Assembly: GCA_900547285.1 (NCBI GenBank)
Contig: URGF01000020.1
Span: 1 to 21,804, forward strand
Source: an uncultured Collinsella sp.
GTDB lineage: Bacteria > Actinomycetota > Coriobacteriia > Coriobacteriales > Coriobacteriaceae
DNA: 21,804 bases
Direction of reading: 5' to 3'
Every line of letters starts with the position of its first letter. Position 1 is the stretch's first letter. The notes beneath the pieces were generated by a model. The model ran no database searches. It was not told the DNA's origin and worked only from the letters and a program-made list of their open reading frames with translations. The position numbers and the translations under genes were made by a program. Positions 1 through 6,948 of the stretch are shown here, in pieces.

Positions 1-1460
1 GCGCCGATGCTGTAGAGCGTGTAGTCGCCCACCGTGCCACGACTCGAGAGCACCATCACGGCTTCGTTGGCAGACGTGGGCCAATGACCGGCGACGACAT
101 CGTACTGGCTGTCGAGCAGGCTCTGGTCGTCAATCATCTCGTTAAAGACCGAGGTTCCCATGGATTCCATGCTCACCGTTGCCGCCGAACTCGCGCCTCC
201 GCTCATGGCCTCGGTCATAGCGTTGGGAACAAGCCGGACGGGCTTCTCGTCGCCCTTGCCGGCACGATAGACAACCGGCGATACACCGTAGCCGTACTGA
301 ATGGCGTTGACTTCTTTATCGATGCCGTCGCCACCGGCATCGAGCCATGCCTTAAAGCTCGTCATGTCGTTGGACTTAACACTTGCAAACATATCCTTTA
401 CGGCCGTGACCACGGGAATCTTATCGTTTCCCTGAGCCTTGTCGCCGGCACTGTCGTCGGACGAATCCACGTTTTCAGGCGAGCCATCATCCGCAGCCCC
501 CTGTCCGCCCATCATGGACGACAGGTCGTAATCCTGCTTGGAAATGGTGAGCGGGTAGCTCGAGAGCGTATCCTCCTCGACCTTTTTGATGTAGCCGTTT
601 ACGCCATTGGAGAGCGCCAGGATCGCCGCGATACCGATAATGCCAATCGAGCCCGCAAAGGCAGTCATGGCCGTGCGGCCCTTCTTGGTCATGAGGTTTC
701 GGGCAGAAAGCCCCAGCGCCGTCACAAAGCTCATCGAGGTTTTGCGCGTAGGCTTGGCCTCGCGGCGCGCGGCCTTGGCAGCATCGAAGGAATCGGAATC
801 GTCGGTGATCTTGCCGTCCGCCAGATTGACGATGCGCGTGGCATATTGGTACGCCAGCTCGGGATTGTGCGTGACCATGATGACCAGGCGGTCGCGCGCC
901 ACGTCCTTGAGCAGGTCCATGACCTGTACGGATGTCGTTGAATCCAAAGCGCCGGTCGGCTCGTCGGCAAGAACGATCTCAGGATCATTTATCAGGGCGC
1001 GGGCGATGGCCACGCGCTGCATCTGCCCGCCCGAAAGCTGGCTCGGGCGCTTGTTAACGTGCTCGCCCAGGCCGACTTTCTCCAACGCCTCGCGCGCACG
1101 CTGGCGGCGCTCGGCATGCCCCACGCCCGTGAGCGTGAGCGCCAGCTCCACGTTTTCCAAAATGGTCTGATGCGGAATGAGGTTATAGCTTTGGAACACA
1201 AAGCCGATGCGGTTGTTGCGGTAGGCATCCCAATCGCGGTCGCGGAAGTCCTTGGTCGAGATGCCGTCAATCAGCAGGTCGCCAGAATCAAAGTGGTCGA
1301 GTCCGCCGATAACGTTGAGCATCGTGGTTTTGCCCGAACCCGAGGGACCCAGAATGGCCACGAACTCGTTATCGCGAAAAGACAGGCTCACGCTGTCGAG
1401 CGCCACCTGCGTAAACGACTGCGTAACGTACCTTTTGCAAATACCTTTGAGCTCCAGCAT
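1..1460 (-). CDS. ABC transporter, ATPase fused to FtsX/MacB-type permease (3' end beyond window)
   Basis: The frame is open from the ATG at 1460 to the window edge, giving 486 visible residues. An ABC ATPase comes first: Walker A GPSGSGKTT at residues 38-46, signature LSGGQ at 142-146, Walker B LADEP around D166/E167, and an H-loop in VTHNPE. After a linker, one hydrophobic segment (about residues 265-285) leads into a Ser/Asp/Gly-rich extracytoplasmic region. ATPase, TM1 and a large outer domain in that order is the MacB/FtsX-like layout; the last three membrane helices would lie beyond the window. Such proteins export lipid-linked or peptide substrates or act as mechanotransmission ABC systems; the substrate cannot be told here. 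A GGGAGAGG Shine-Dalgarno sits 9 nt before the ATG. The gene is separated from the redox operon upstream by a terminator, so it is probably transcribed on its own. Confidence 0.9.
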   Translation of the reverse strand, partial: MLELKGICKRYVTQSFTQVALDSVSLSFRDNEFVAILGPSGSGKTTMLNVIGGLDHFDSGDLLIDGISTKDFRDRDWDAYRNNRIGFVFQSYNLIPHQTILENVELALTLTGVGHAERRQRAREALEKVGLGEHVNKRPSQLSGGQMQRVAIARALINDPEIVLADEPTGALDSTTSVQVMDLLKDVARDRLVIMVTHNPELAYQYATRIVNLADGKITDDSDSFDAAKAARREAKPTRKTSMSFVTALGLSARNLMTKKGRTAMTAFAGSIGIIGIAAILALSNGVNGYIKKVEEDTLSSYPLTISKQDYDLSSMMGGQGAADDGSPENVDSSDDSAGDKAQGNDKIPVVTAVKDMFASVKSNDMTSFKAWLDAGGDGIDKEVNAIQYGYGVSPVVYRAGKGDEKPVRLVPNAMTEAMSGGASSAATVSMESMGTSVFNEMIDDQSLLDSQYDVVAGHWPTSANEAVMVLSSRGTVGDYTLYSIG

Positions 1461-1612
1461 GGACGGCAACCTCTCCCGCGCAGGCACCCTGCCCGCTCTC
1501 CTCCGCCGTTCGTATTCGACGCGTTTGTCCTACTCTATCCCCATTTTTTGCCGACGCCAGTGAGGAATGTAACAAACCGCGCCAAAAAACGAACGGGACG
1601 GCGCCCAAAAGA

Positions 1613-1634
1613 AGAGGTCCCGAGCGGGACCTCT
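1613..1634 (-). terminator. Rho-independent terminator of the redox operon
   Basis: A perfect 10-bp inverted repeat (AGAGGTCCCG / CGGGACCTCT) is separated by 2 nt. On the minus strand it is followed by the T-rich run TTCTTTT. It lies about 80 nt beyond the stop of the thioredoxin-like gene and before the ABC transporter gene. The rest of the 1461-1713 gap shows no gene; the ABC promoter must lie here but no convincing -35/-10 pair was seen. Confidence 0.75.
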
Positions 1635-1713
1635 ATATGGTGGAGCTTATCTTGAAAGGCAGCGGACTACTCCGCACAGCGACACACGATCCTCGCGATG
1701 CTTTACGTGTTTT

Positions 1714-2685
1714 TTACTGCTCGCTATTCGCAATCGCCTGGTCGATAAGTTTGTTGAGTGCAGCGCGCTGCTCGGCGGAGCTGATGGCTCCCACGATGGG
1801 CTCCCCTACGATGTTGCCATTCTGATCGATGACATACGTTGTCGGGAACGAGAACAAATTTGACGTGAACTTACCGGCCTCGCTATCCGACTTGAACCAG
1901 ATGTTCTTATATGTCACGCCCTTCTTGTTTAGCACGTCCTTGGCATCTGCAATCTCGCCCTTGTTGCCATCGAGCGTAAAGGAATTGACACCCACGACCT
2001 GGCCGCCCTTCTCGGCAAGCTCCTTATTCAGGTTCTCGAGATCGCCCAGTTCGCCCACGCACGGCTTGCAAGTGGTAAACCAGAAGTTCATGACGGTGAC
2101 CTTGTTCTTGGAGAACAACTCGTCGCTGCTCACGTCGTTGCCGTCCAGGTCCTTGCCTGTAAAGCTGGGGAACTTTGTCGCCTCGCTCGAAGCATCGGCG
2201 CCAGCCGTCATGCCCGCGGTCGAAGCGTCGACACTCTCGCCCGCGCTCGGGGTGTTTCCACAGCCGGGAAACTTCTTTTCCAGGCTCTCGAGCTTGTCCT
2301 CAATCTCCTTGATCTGCTGCGCGCCCGCCTTGAGCGTCTTGAGTTCATCCGCCGTAAACTCATCTTTGGCGCCGTCGATGGTCTTGAGCAGGAAATCGCC
2401 GTAATTGCTGCCGTCCTCAATCATTGTCGACTCTTTATTTGCTGCATTGAACACCTTTTCCCACAGCGCATTATCGCTCGAAAGGATATCGTTCTCTTTT
2501 TGCATGAGCTTCGCATACAGCTCGGCGGCCTCGTCGGCGTTAGCCGGCTCTTGCGCAATGAGCTCCGCGATCTTAGGATCGGAGCCCGTAGGTTCGCTCG
2601 CGTTGCTGCCGGGCGCCGAACACGCCACAAGACACAAGGCCAGCACCGGCACCATAAACAGAGCCGCAATCTTAGAAAGCTTCAT
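1714..2685 (-). CDS. TlpA/ResA-type thiol-disulfide oxidoreductase lipoprotein
   Basis: This is a membrane-anchored extracytoplasmic thioredoxin-fold protein. An ATG at 2691 also exists, but GGAGG ends 1 nt before it and lies 7 nt before the in-frame ATG at 2685, which is therefore the likely start (323 aa). Counting from the 2691 ATG, a lipoprotein signal ends in LVAC with the lipid-bearing Cys24. A low-complexity charged region follows (about 30-170, including a helical KEIEDKLESLEKK stretch). The redoxin domain is about 172-320, with the active-site pair CKPC (C208, C211) after NFWFTT and the cis-proline in FSFPTTYV. Members of this family reduce or exchange disulfides outside the membrane, often taking electrons from a membrane partner. 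Here the Fe-S membrane protein 30 nt upstream in the same operon is the obvious candidate donor (inference). Confidence 0.9.
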   Translation of the reverse strand: MKLSKIAALFMVPVLALCLVACSAPGSNASEPTGSDPKIAELIAQEPANADEAAELYAKLMQKENDILSSDNALWEKVFNAANKESTMIEDGSNYGDFLLKTIDGAKDEFTADELKTLKAGAQQIKEIEDKLESLEKKFPGCGNTPSAGESVDASTAGMTAGADASSEATKFPSFTGKDLDGNDVSSDELFSKNKVTVMNFWFTTCKPCVGELGDLENLNKELAEKGGQVVGVNSFTLDGNKGEIADAKDVLNKKGVTYKNIWFKSDSEAGKFTSNLFSFPTTYVIDQNGNIVGEPIVGAISSAEQRAALNKLIDQAIANSEQ

Positions 2686-2715
2686 GGTCATTCCTCCGTT
2701 TTGTCGAAGCTTGTT

Positions 2716-3618
2716 TTACTTTTTATCGGCGGTCAGGGGGAGCTTTTCTGCCGACACATCCAGGCCATAGCGATAGCTGATGGCATCGACGGGACAGGCC
2801 CCAATGCACTTTCCGCACCGGATACATTCGGCATGATTGGGCGCGCGGGTCACGTCAACGTCCATCTGACAAACCTTTGAACACTTGCCGCACGAGACGC
2901 ATTTGCATGCGTCGACCCGTATCCCCAGCAAGGACACCTTATTCATGAGCGCATAGAATGCGCCGAGCGGGCAAATCCATTTGCAGAAGGGGCGATAAAA
3001 CAAAACGCTCAGCACCACCACGGCAATGAGAACGAAAAGTTTCCAGGTAAAGAGCTGCCCCAGCGCAGATCGAATGCCGGCGTTGGCAATGGCCAGCGGA
3101 ATGGCGCCCTCGAGCACGCCCTGCGGACAGACGTATTTGCAAAAGAACGGATCGCCCATCCCCACATCGTTGACCACCAGCACAGGCAGCAATACCACAG
3201 CAAACAGCAGCACAACGTATTTGATATACGTAAGCGCCTTGAGCCTTTTTGTCGAAAGCTTTTTGCCGGGGATCTTGTGAAGCAGTTCCTGCAGCCAGCC
3301 AAACGGGCACAGAAAGCCGCATACAAAGCGTCCCAGCAGCACGCCGAGCAAAATGAGCGTACCGGTGACATAGTAAGAAAAGTTGAACTTAGATGAACCC
3401 ACCACCGATTGGAACGACCCGATGGGGCACGCACCCGATGCCGCGGGGCATGAATAGCAGTTAAGCCCAGGTACGCAGACTGTTTTTCCCGCACCCTGAT
3501 AGATGCTGCCTTTGGCAAAGTTTGGCAGGTGAATGTTGGTGACGAGCGTCGCCGCCGCTTGAATGAATCCGCGAAATCGGGCTAAAACATGCGACGCAGT
3601 GTTTTCTCTTTTATCCAA
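2716..3618 (-). CDS. NapH/CcoG-like polytopic 4Fe-4S membrane protein
   Basis: A membrane protein of 300 aa with many cysteine clusters. The N-terminal part has Cys residues in TVCVPGLNCYSCPAASGACP. Hydrophobic segments then alternate with CGFLCPFGW, CKYVCPQG and CKWICPLGA motifs, as in the NapH/MauN and RdxA/CcoG families. The C-terminus carries two ferredoxin motifs, CVSCGKCSKVC and CIRCGKCIGACP. It probably carries electrons across or along the membrane to an extracytoplasmic acceptor, most plausibly the thioredoxin-like lipoprotein encoded next (inference). The frame is open up to an ATG at 3705, but that would extend through most of the preceding small gene. A TTG at 3618 with GGAG 10 nt upstream lies inside the end of that gene (8-nt overlap), so I choose TTG and expect translational coupling. 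Confidence 0.85.
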   Translation of the reverse strand: MDKRENTASHVLARFRGFIQAAATLVTNIHLPNFAKGSIYQGAGKTVCVPGLNCYSCPAASGACPIGSFQSVVGSSKFNFSYYVTGTLILLGVLLGRFVCGFLCPFGWLQELLHKIPGKKLSTKRLKALTYIKYVVLLFAVVLLPVLVVNDVGMGDPFFCKYVCPQGVLEGAIPLAIANAGIRSALGQLFTWKLFVLIAVVVLSVLFYRPFCKWICPLGAFYALMNKVSLLGIRVDACKCVSCGKCSKVCQMDVDVTRAPNHAECIRCGKCIGACPVDAISYRYGLDVSAEKLPLTADKK

Positions 3619-3757
3619 TTCCGATACACTCCAAGCACAGCCTAATCGCTTTGGCCAGCACGGCATCCGCCTCGCCACGCATAACGCCAAAGCACACCAT
3701 GGCAATTCCGACGATCAACAAAGCGACCTGTACCACGGGTTTTACCGCTTTGAACAA
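3611..3757 (-). CDS. Small membrane CXXC protein (CD1871A-like)
   Basis: A 48-aa protein too short for routine gene finding. It starts at a TTG with a perfect AGGAG 8 nt upstream (3766-3770). It has one hydrophobic helix (about residues 8-26), then a short polar stretch with RGEAD, and ends in RLCLECIGIG. The single helix, the RGE motif and the terminal CLECIGIG match the small 'CD1871A family CXXC motif-containing' proteins known from Clostridia, which to my knowledge sit beside Fe-S membrane and TlpA-like genes; their function is not established. It is the first gene of the redox operon, and its stop overlaps the start of the Fe-S protein. A role as a small redox-active subunit using the terminal CXXC pair is inference. 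It is also the 3' end of a longer frame that runs antisense to the response regulator, which I regard as spurious. Confidence 0.8.
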   Translation of the reverse strand: MFKAVKPVVQVALLIVGIAMVCFGVMRGEADAVLAKAIRLCLECIGIG

Positions 3758-3780
3758 CCTGACCACTCCTTTCGTTACGC

Positions 3781-3803
3781 GACCATTGGACCATATCGAC
3801 CAT
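3781..3803. repeat. Three direct GACCAT hexamers between divergent operons
   Basis: GACCAT occurs at 3781, 3789 and 3798, at 8- and 9-nt steps, with a related GACCAC at 3761. Short direct repeats at near-helical spacing upstream of an OmpR-type regulator and its presumed target are typical of response-regulator binding sites. That these bind the adjacent regulator is inference. Confidence 0.4.
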
Positions 3804-3817
3804 AAAATCCGTGTTAA
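3790..3817 (-). promoter_or_regulatory. Probable promoter of the redox operon
   Basis: On the minus strand a TTAACA (-35, 3817-3812) is separated by 16 nt from TATGGT (-10, 3795-3790). It is about 33 nt upstream of the TTG start of the CXXC mini-protein. It shares the short divergent region with the two-component system genes and overlaps two of the GACCAT hexamers. Confidence 0.45.
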
Positions 3818-3847
3818 GCGCGATTTGGAATGTGCAAGGAGACTTTT

Positions 3848-4522
3848 ATGCGTATTTTGATCGTCGAAGACGAGCGGGCACTGTGTGACACAATCGCACG
3901 CAGCTTGCGAAACCTGGCATACAGCGTCGACTGCTGCCACGATGGACGGGAGGCGCTCGACCTGCTGGGCGTCGAAGTCTTTGACCTCGTGGTACTCGAC
4001 CTCAACCTTCCCCATATCGACGGCATGACCGTGCTCAGGGAACTTAGGAAATCCGACTGCGAGACCAAGGTACTGATTCTGTCCGCGCGTGGCGAAGTAT
4101 CCGATAAAGTCGCTGGACTCGATGCCGGCGCCAACGATTACCTCACCAAGCCGTTTCATCTGGACGAACTTGCGGCAAGGATCCGCAGCCTCACCCTCAG
4201 ACGCTTCGCACAAAGCGACATAGTATTAACCTGTGGAAAGCTCCGCTTTGACACCAAGGCGCGCATCGCTTCCGTGGACAGCGAGGCCTTATCTCTTACG
4301 CGCAAGGAAACGGGAATCTTGGAATACCTGATGCTTAATCAGGGGCGTCCGGTAAGTCAAGAGGAGCTTATCGAACACGTTTGGGATAGCAGCGTGAACA
4401 GCTTTAGCAACGCAACCCGCGTTCACATCTCGTCACTCCGCAAAAAGCTACGCAGCGCTTTGGGATACGACCCGATTCGCAATCGGATTGGAGAGGGCTA
4501 CGTTATGGAGGATAGCGAATGA
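3848..4522 (+). CDS. OmpR/PhoB-family response regulator
   Basis: A two-domain DNA-binding response regulator of 224 aa. An ATG 18 nt upstream exists in frame, but AAGGAG sits 6 nt before the ATG at 3848, which gives the normal receiver start MRILIVEDE. In the receiver domain (1-115) the acidic pair E7/D8, the phospho-acceptor D51 in VVLDLNLP and the conserved Lys in DYLTKPF are all present. The winged-helix output domain (about 125-222) ends with the usual ATRVHISSLRKKL recognition region and GEGYVM hairpin. It overlaps the sensor kinase gene by 4 nt (ATGA). It is divergent from the redox operon and probably controls it together with its own expression. Confidence 0.95.
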   Translation: MRILIVEDERALCDTIARSLRNLAYSVDCCHDGREALDLLGVEVFDLVVLDLNLPHIDGMTVLRELRKSDCETKVLILSARGEVSDKVAGLDAGANDYLTKPFHLDELAARIRSLTLRRFAQSDIVLTCGKLRFDTKARIASVDSEALSLTRKETGILEYLMLNQGRPVSQEELIEHVWDSSVNSFSNATRVHISSLRKKLRSALGYDPIRNRIGEGYVMEDSE

Positions 4523-5658
4523 AAAGGCTTTCCCTTCAATGGCGCATAACGATTATGACGGCACTGCTCACGTGTGCGGCATGCGTGCTGACGAACTGCC
4601 TGGTCGGCTATACGGGCATGCGCTATATGGATGCCATCGGCAGTAATATCTCGGCCTTTAACGCAACCGGCGAAGATTCGTCCCAGGCGTTCGACCCAAC
4701 GAAAGCGTCCCTCGATGACGAGGTCACGATCGTCGTAAACGACGCACAGGAGTCTTTTGGCACGACAACCTGGTGTATCACGGCTGGAATCACACTCCTT
4801 GGCGGCGTGTTGGCATACTTTGTGAGCGGCCATGCACTCAAACCGCTACGGGCTTTTGCAGCCCAGGTTGAGCGCGTGCAGCCTGACAACCTAAGCGAAA
4901 TCAGACTCAGCAAAGATGTACCCACCGAACTGCAGCGATGCAGCGCCTCATTCAACGATATGATTGGCCGACTCGACGAAGGGTTCTCTGCACAGCGTCA
5001 GTTTACCGGCAACGCCGCGCACGAGTTGCGCACCCCGCTCGCCCTTATGCAGGCACAGATTGAACTATTCATCTCCGAGCACTCCGGTTTGCAACCCGAA
5101 ACAGCCGAGCTGCTCGGCCTGCTACAAGAACAAACTGAGCGAATGTCGCGAATGACCAAGGTATTGCTCGAGATGAGTGAGCTCCGCAGCGTTCCTTGCG
5201 AGGACGATGTTGAACTTGGTCCCTTGTCCGAAGAGGTCCTCACCGACCTTGCGCCACTTGCCGAAAATAAGGGCATAGCCCTCAATTGTGCTGGAGACGC
5301 TTTAGTAATCGGGAGCGACACGCTCCTCTATCGGCTGGTGTTTAACCTGGTCGAAAATGCCATCCGTTACAGCCGCCCCGGCTCGACTGTCAACGTCTCC
5401 ATCTGCGATAACGACAGCCACGTGTTCCTGCGAGTCGAGGACCAGGGCCCGGGAATACCCAAGCAATACCGTGAGAGCATCTTCCAACCGTTCTTTCGCC
5501 TGGATAAATCCCGCAGCAGGGCATACGGTGGCGCAGGACTCGGGCTAGCGCTTGTTTGGGAGATTGCAGCCCTACACGGCGGCACGGTAGAGGTCGAAGC
5601 AAGTTCCGAGAACGGGACCACCATGCTCGTGACCCTCTCAAAGGGGGCCACCACGTGA
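4519..5658 (+). CDS. Sensor histidine kinase
   Basis: A membrane sensor kinase of 379 aa, cognate partner of the response regulator it overlaps. TM1 is about residues 10-31 and TM2 about 85-104, enclosing a short (about 55 aa) extracytoplasmic sensor region with no cysteine. A HAMP-like linker follows, then the H-box AAHELRTPL with phospho-acceptor His168. The catalytic ATPase domain has the N-box NLVENAIRYS, G1 DQGPGI, F-box FQPFFRLD and G2 GGAGLGLAL. All motifs are intact, so the kinase should be active. The small outer loop suggests sensing of an envelope or membrane signal. Linkage to the divergent redox operon suggests the signal may be oxidative or thiol stress (inference). Confidence 0.95.
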   Translation: MKRLSLQWRITIMTALLTCAACVLTNCLVGYTGMRYMDAIGSNISAFNATGEDSSQAFDPTKASLDDEVTIVVNDAQESFGTTTWCITAGITLLGGVLAYFVSGHALKPLRAFAAQVERVQPDNLSEIRLSKDVPTELQRCSASFNDMIGRLDEGFSAQRQFTGNAAHELRTPLALMQAQIELFISEHSGLQPETAELLGLLQEQTERMSRMTKVLLEMSELRSVPCEDDVELGPLSEEVLTDLAPLAENKGIALNCAGDALVIGSDTLLYRLVFNLVENAIRYSRPGSTVNVSICDNDSHVFLRVEDQGPGIPKQYRESIFQPFFRLDKSRSRAYGGAGLGLALVWEIAALHGGTVEVEASSENGTTMLVTLSKGATT

Positions 5659-5660
5659 TC

Positions 5661-5995
5661 CGACTGTCCAGGGGTCCCACTCGGCATTGCGAAACGCGTC
5701 CCAAAACTTGGACATGAGAAATGGGAGGCAGTTCGCATCTGTGCCGAGGACGAAGTCCTGGCGGGAATTCAGGATGCGCAGAGGAAGCTTACGGCAGAAA
5801 ACCCCGACAGAGTCGTGACCGTCGGTGGCAACTGTATGGCGTCGCTTGCCCTCTTCGATTACCTGCACGGGAAATACGAGAACGTTGGAATCGTCTGAAT
5901 CTATGCGCATCCAGATGTATCCACGCTGAATGATGGCTACCCCCAACGCTCACGCCATGGTACTTGGCAGCCTTTTGGGAGAAAGTCATCCTGGT
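5661..5995 (+). pseudogene. Arginase-family (arginase/agmatinase-like) gene remnant
   Basis: Directly after the kinase stop, one frame reads as an arginase-fold segment including DRVVTVGGNCMASLALFDY and then LHGKYENVGIV. It stops at a TGA (5896-5898) exactly where family members have Trp before the metal-binding D-A-H-x-D motif. Past the stop the frame reads IYAHPDVST, so the first metal-ligand Asp has become Tyr; the GGD/GGDH motif is also altered to GGNC. After GYP, a run of five C (5940-5944) shifts the frame. With one C fewer it would continue NAHAMVLGSLLGE, again family-like. The N-terminus is missing, and the C-terminus is lost near 5990 where other sequence begins. The gene is clearly dead: truncated at both ends, nonsense and frameshift mutations, metal ligands lost. 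Whether the ancestor used arginine, agmatine or another guanidino compound cannot be told. Confidence 0.75.
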
Positions 5996-6265
5996 CTTCG
6001 GCGGCGAATAACTCGAATGTCCGCAGGCAGACTCCAACCTGTGCGCGGAGAAGCTGGGCGACGCAAACAAGAGTCCTCGACTCGAGCATGGAGATGAATC
6101 CGTCTATCAGTCTCATCGCATACTCAGAGGAGGATGCCAGATATAGATCCCATTGGGTAAAGTCGCCGTTCATGAAGAGAATCACTGCATTGCGCTCGGC
6201 GGCTCTCAAGGCACTCAGGCTTTGTTCTGTTTCCCAGCTTCTTGTTTGAACTGTTCGCTATCCAA
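5985..6265 (-). pseudogene. Truncated, frameshifted hypothetical gene
   Basis: A minus-strand frame reads as ordinary protein (including RAAERNAVILFMNGDF, then LLRAQVGVCLRTFELFAAED) and ends abruptly near 5985, where the arginase remnant begins on the other strand. Toward its 5' end the frame continues upstream as SWETEQSLSALRAAERN. Another frame supplies a plausible start, TTG at 6265 (MDSEQFKQEA), and one lost base near 6240 would join the two. It is therefore probably a broken 5' part of a longer gene. I do not recognise the family; the LLRAQ-x-x-x-CLR helix pattern resembles uncharacterised helical bacterial proteins. The alternative, an intact short gene starting at the TTG at 6209, is less likely given the sudden end. 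Confidence 0.4.
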
Positions 6266-6325
6266 AATGCCCCCAAATGCCGGCTTCTCAACAAATCAAA
6301 AAAGCAAGAGAGACAGAGATTAGGT

Positions 6326-6517
6326 TCATGCTCCACTGAACCCGCGCTTCCAGTCGAGGCACTCCTCCTCGAAGATCTCCCCGGAGTCCCGTCTCTCGCG
6401 CCCCTCACGGAACTGTCCATATCAGTGTGGCCAATCCAAGCACAGCCCCACCGCACGGCCTAGTCGCTTCCGGTCCTGCGCGGCCCCGTGAAGGCGGAAG
6501 GGCGTGGTTGTCGTCAT
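6326..6517 (-). pseudogene. Possible frameshifted small membrane protein
   Basis: An ATG at 6517 has AAAGGA 5 nt upstream and opens a 31-aa frame (MTTTTPFRLHG...) stopping at 6422. Two other frames continue what looks like the same product: one gives a hydrophobic stretch GAVLGLATLIWTVP, then another gives QFREGRERRDSGEIFEEECL and ends GFSGA at 6326. Two small indels would join them into a protein of about 60 aa with one membrane helix. This is a reading of coding character only, with no family recognised. The sequence from 6518 to 6676 holds nothing I can assign. Confidence 0.3.
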
Positions 6518-6678
6518 CGCGTTCCTTTCTCCTCGTACCTTTTTGGGCATGCGTCACGGGCCCCCGCGCGGCGCTGAGAGCGAATCGGCGCAGGCTTGGG
6601 GCCAGTTGCGTAGAGGTTGAGGTTCGGGTTTCGCCGGCTTACGCAGCTTGGCGGGCAGAGCGCCCGGGCTCGCTGCGC

Positions 6679-6933
6679 CTAGGGCGCGGCGGGATCCGCG
6701 ACGCCGGAGGTGTCGATCTCGCCCAGATTGGCGAGCTGCTCGATGAGGGGGAGGCCCATCGGGTCGTCCACCTCGACGCCGCCGAGCACGATGATGCTGT
6801 CGCGCGTGTCGATATGGGTTGTGAACACGGCCGGGTCGAAGCCCGAAGCGATAAAGCCAATGCCCGCGAGGACAACACCCGCGGCAACGAGCCCGCCCGC
6901 CACGGCGAGGTAGATCTTCTTCGCGCTGGTCAT
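6679..6933 (-). CDS. Small single-helix membrane protein, third gene of the PadR/DUF1700 operon (possibly truncated DUF4097)
   Basis: An 84-aa protein with one N-terminal membrane helix (IYLAVAGGLVAAGVVLAGIGFIA) and a short acidic outer part ending DTSGVADPAAP. A GTG at 6942 abuts the Shine-Dalgarno, whereas the ATG at 6933 has AAGGAG 8 nt upstream, so I use the ATG. In many Gram-positive bacteria PadR, DUF1700 and DUF4097 genes occur together. The position and the TM followed by FDPAVFTTHI suggest this is the start of such a DUF4097 protein, but those are normally 200-300 aa. Either a short lineage-specific version or a truncated gene is possible; the downstream sequence is degenerate. Confidence 0.6.
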   Translation of the reverse strand: MTSAKKIYLAVAGGLVAAGVVLAGIGFIASGFDPAVFTTHIDTRDSIIVLGGVEVDDPMGLPLIEQLANLGEIDTSGVADPAAP

Positions 6934-6948
6934 GGTACTCACTCCTTT

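Noticed and set aside
84..941. Plus-strand open frame of 285 aa
   Set aside because: It is antisense to the ABC ATPase-permease, which has intact Walker and signature motifs in the opposite strand.
3611..4213. Minus-strand 200-aa frame running through the response regulator
   Set aside because: Only its last 48 codons are coding-like and have their own TTG start and Shine-Dalgarno; the rest is antisense to the regulator.
5638..5946. Minus-strand 102-aa frame after the kinase gene
   Set aside because: The plus strand of the same stretch shows clear arginase-family motifs, so the minus frame is a shadow.
6422..6454. A second copy of the CXXC mini-protein C-terminus (AVGLCLDW resembling AIRLCLEC)
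   Set aside because: The similarity spans only about 20 nt, the second Cys and the GIG end are missing, and an alternative reading as a different membrane protein fits better.
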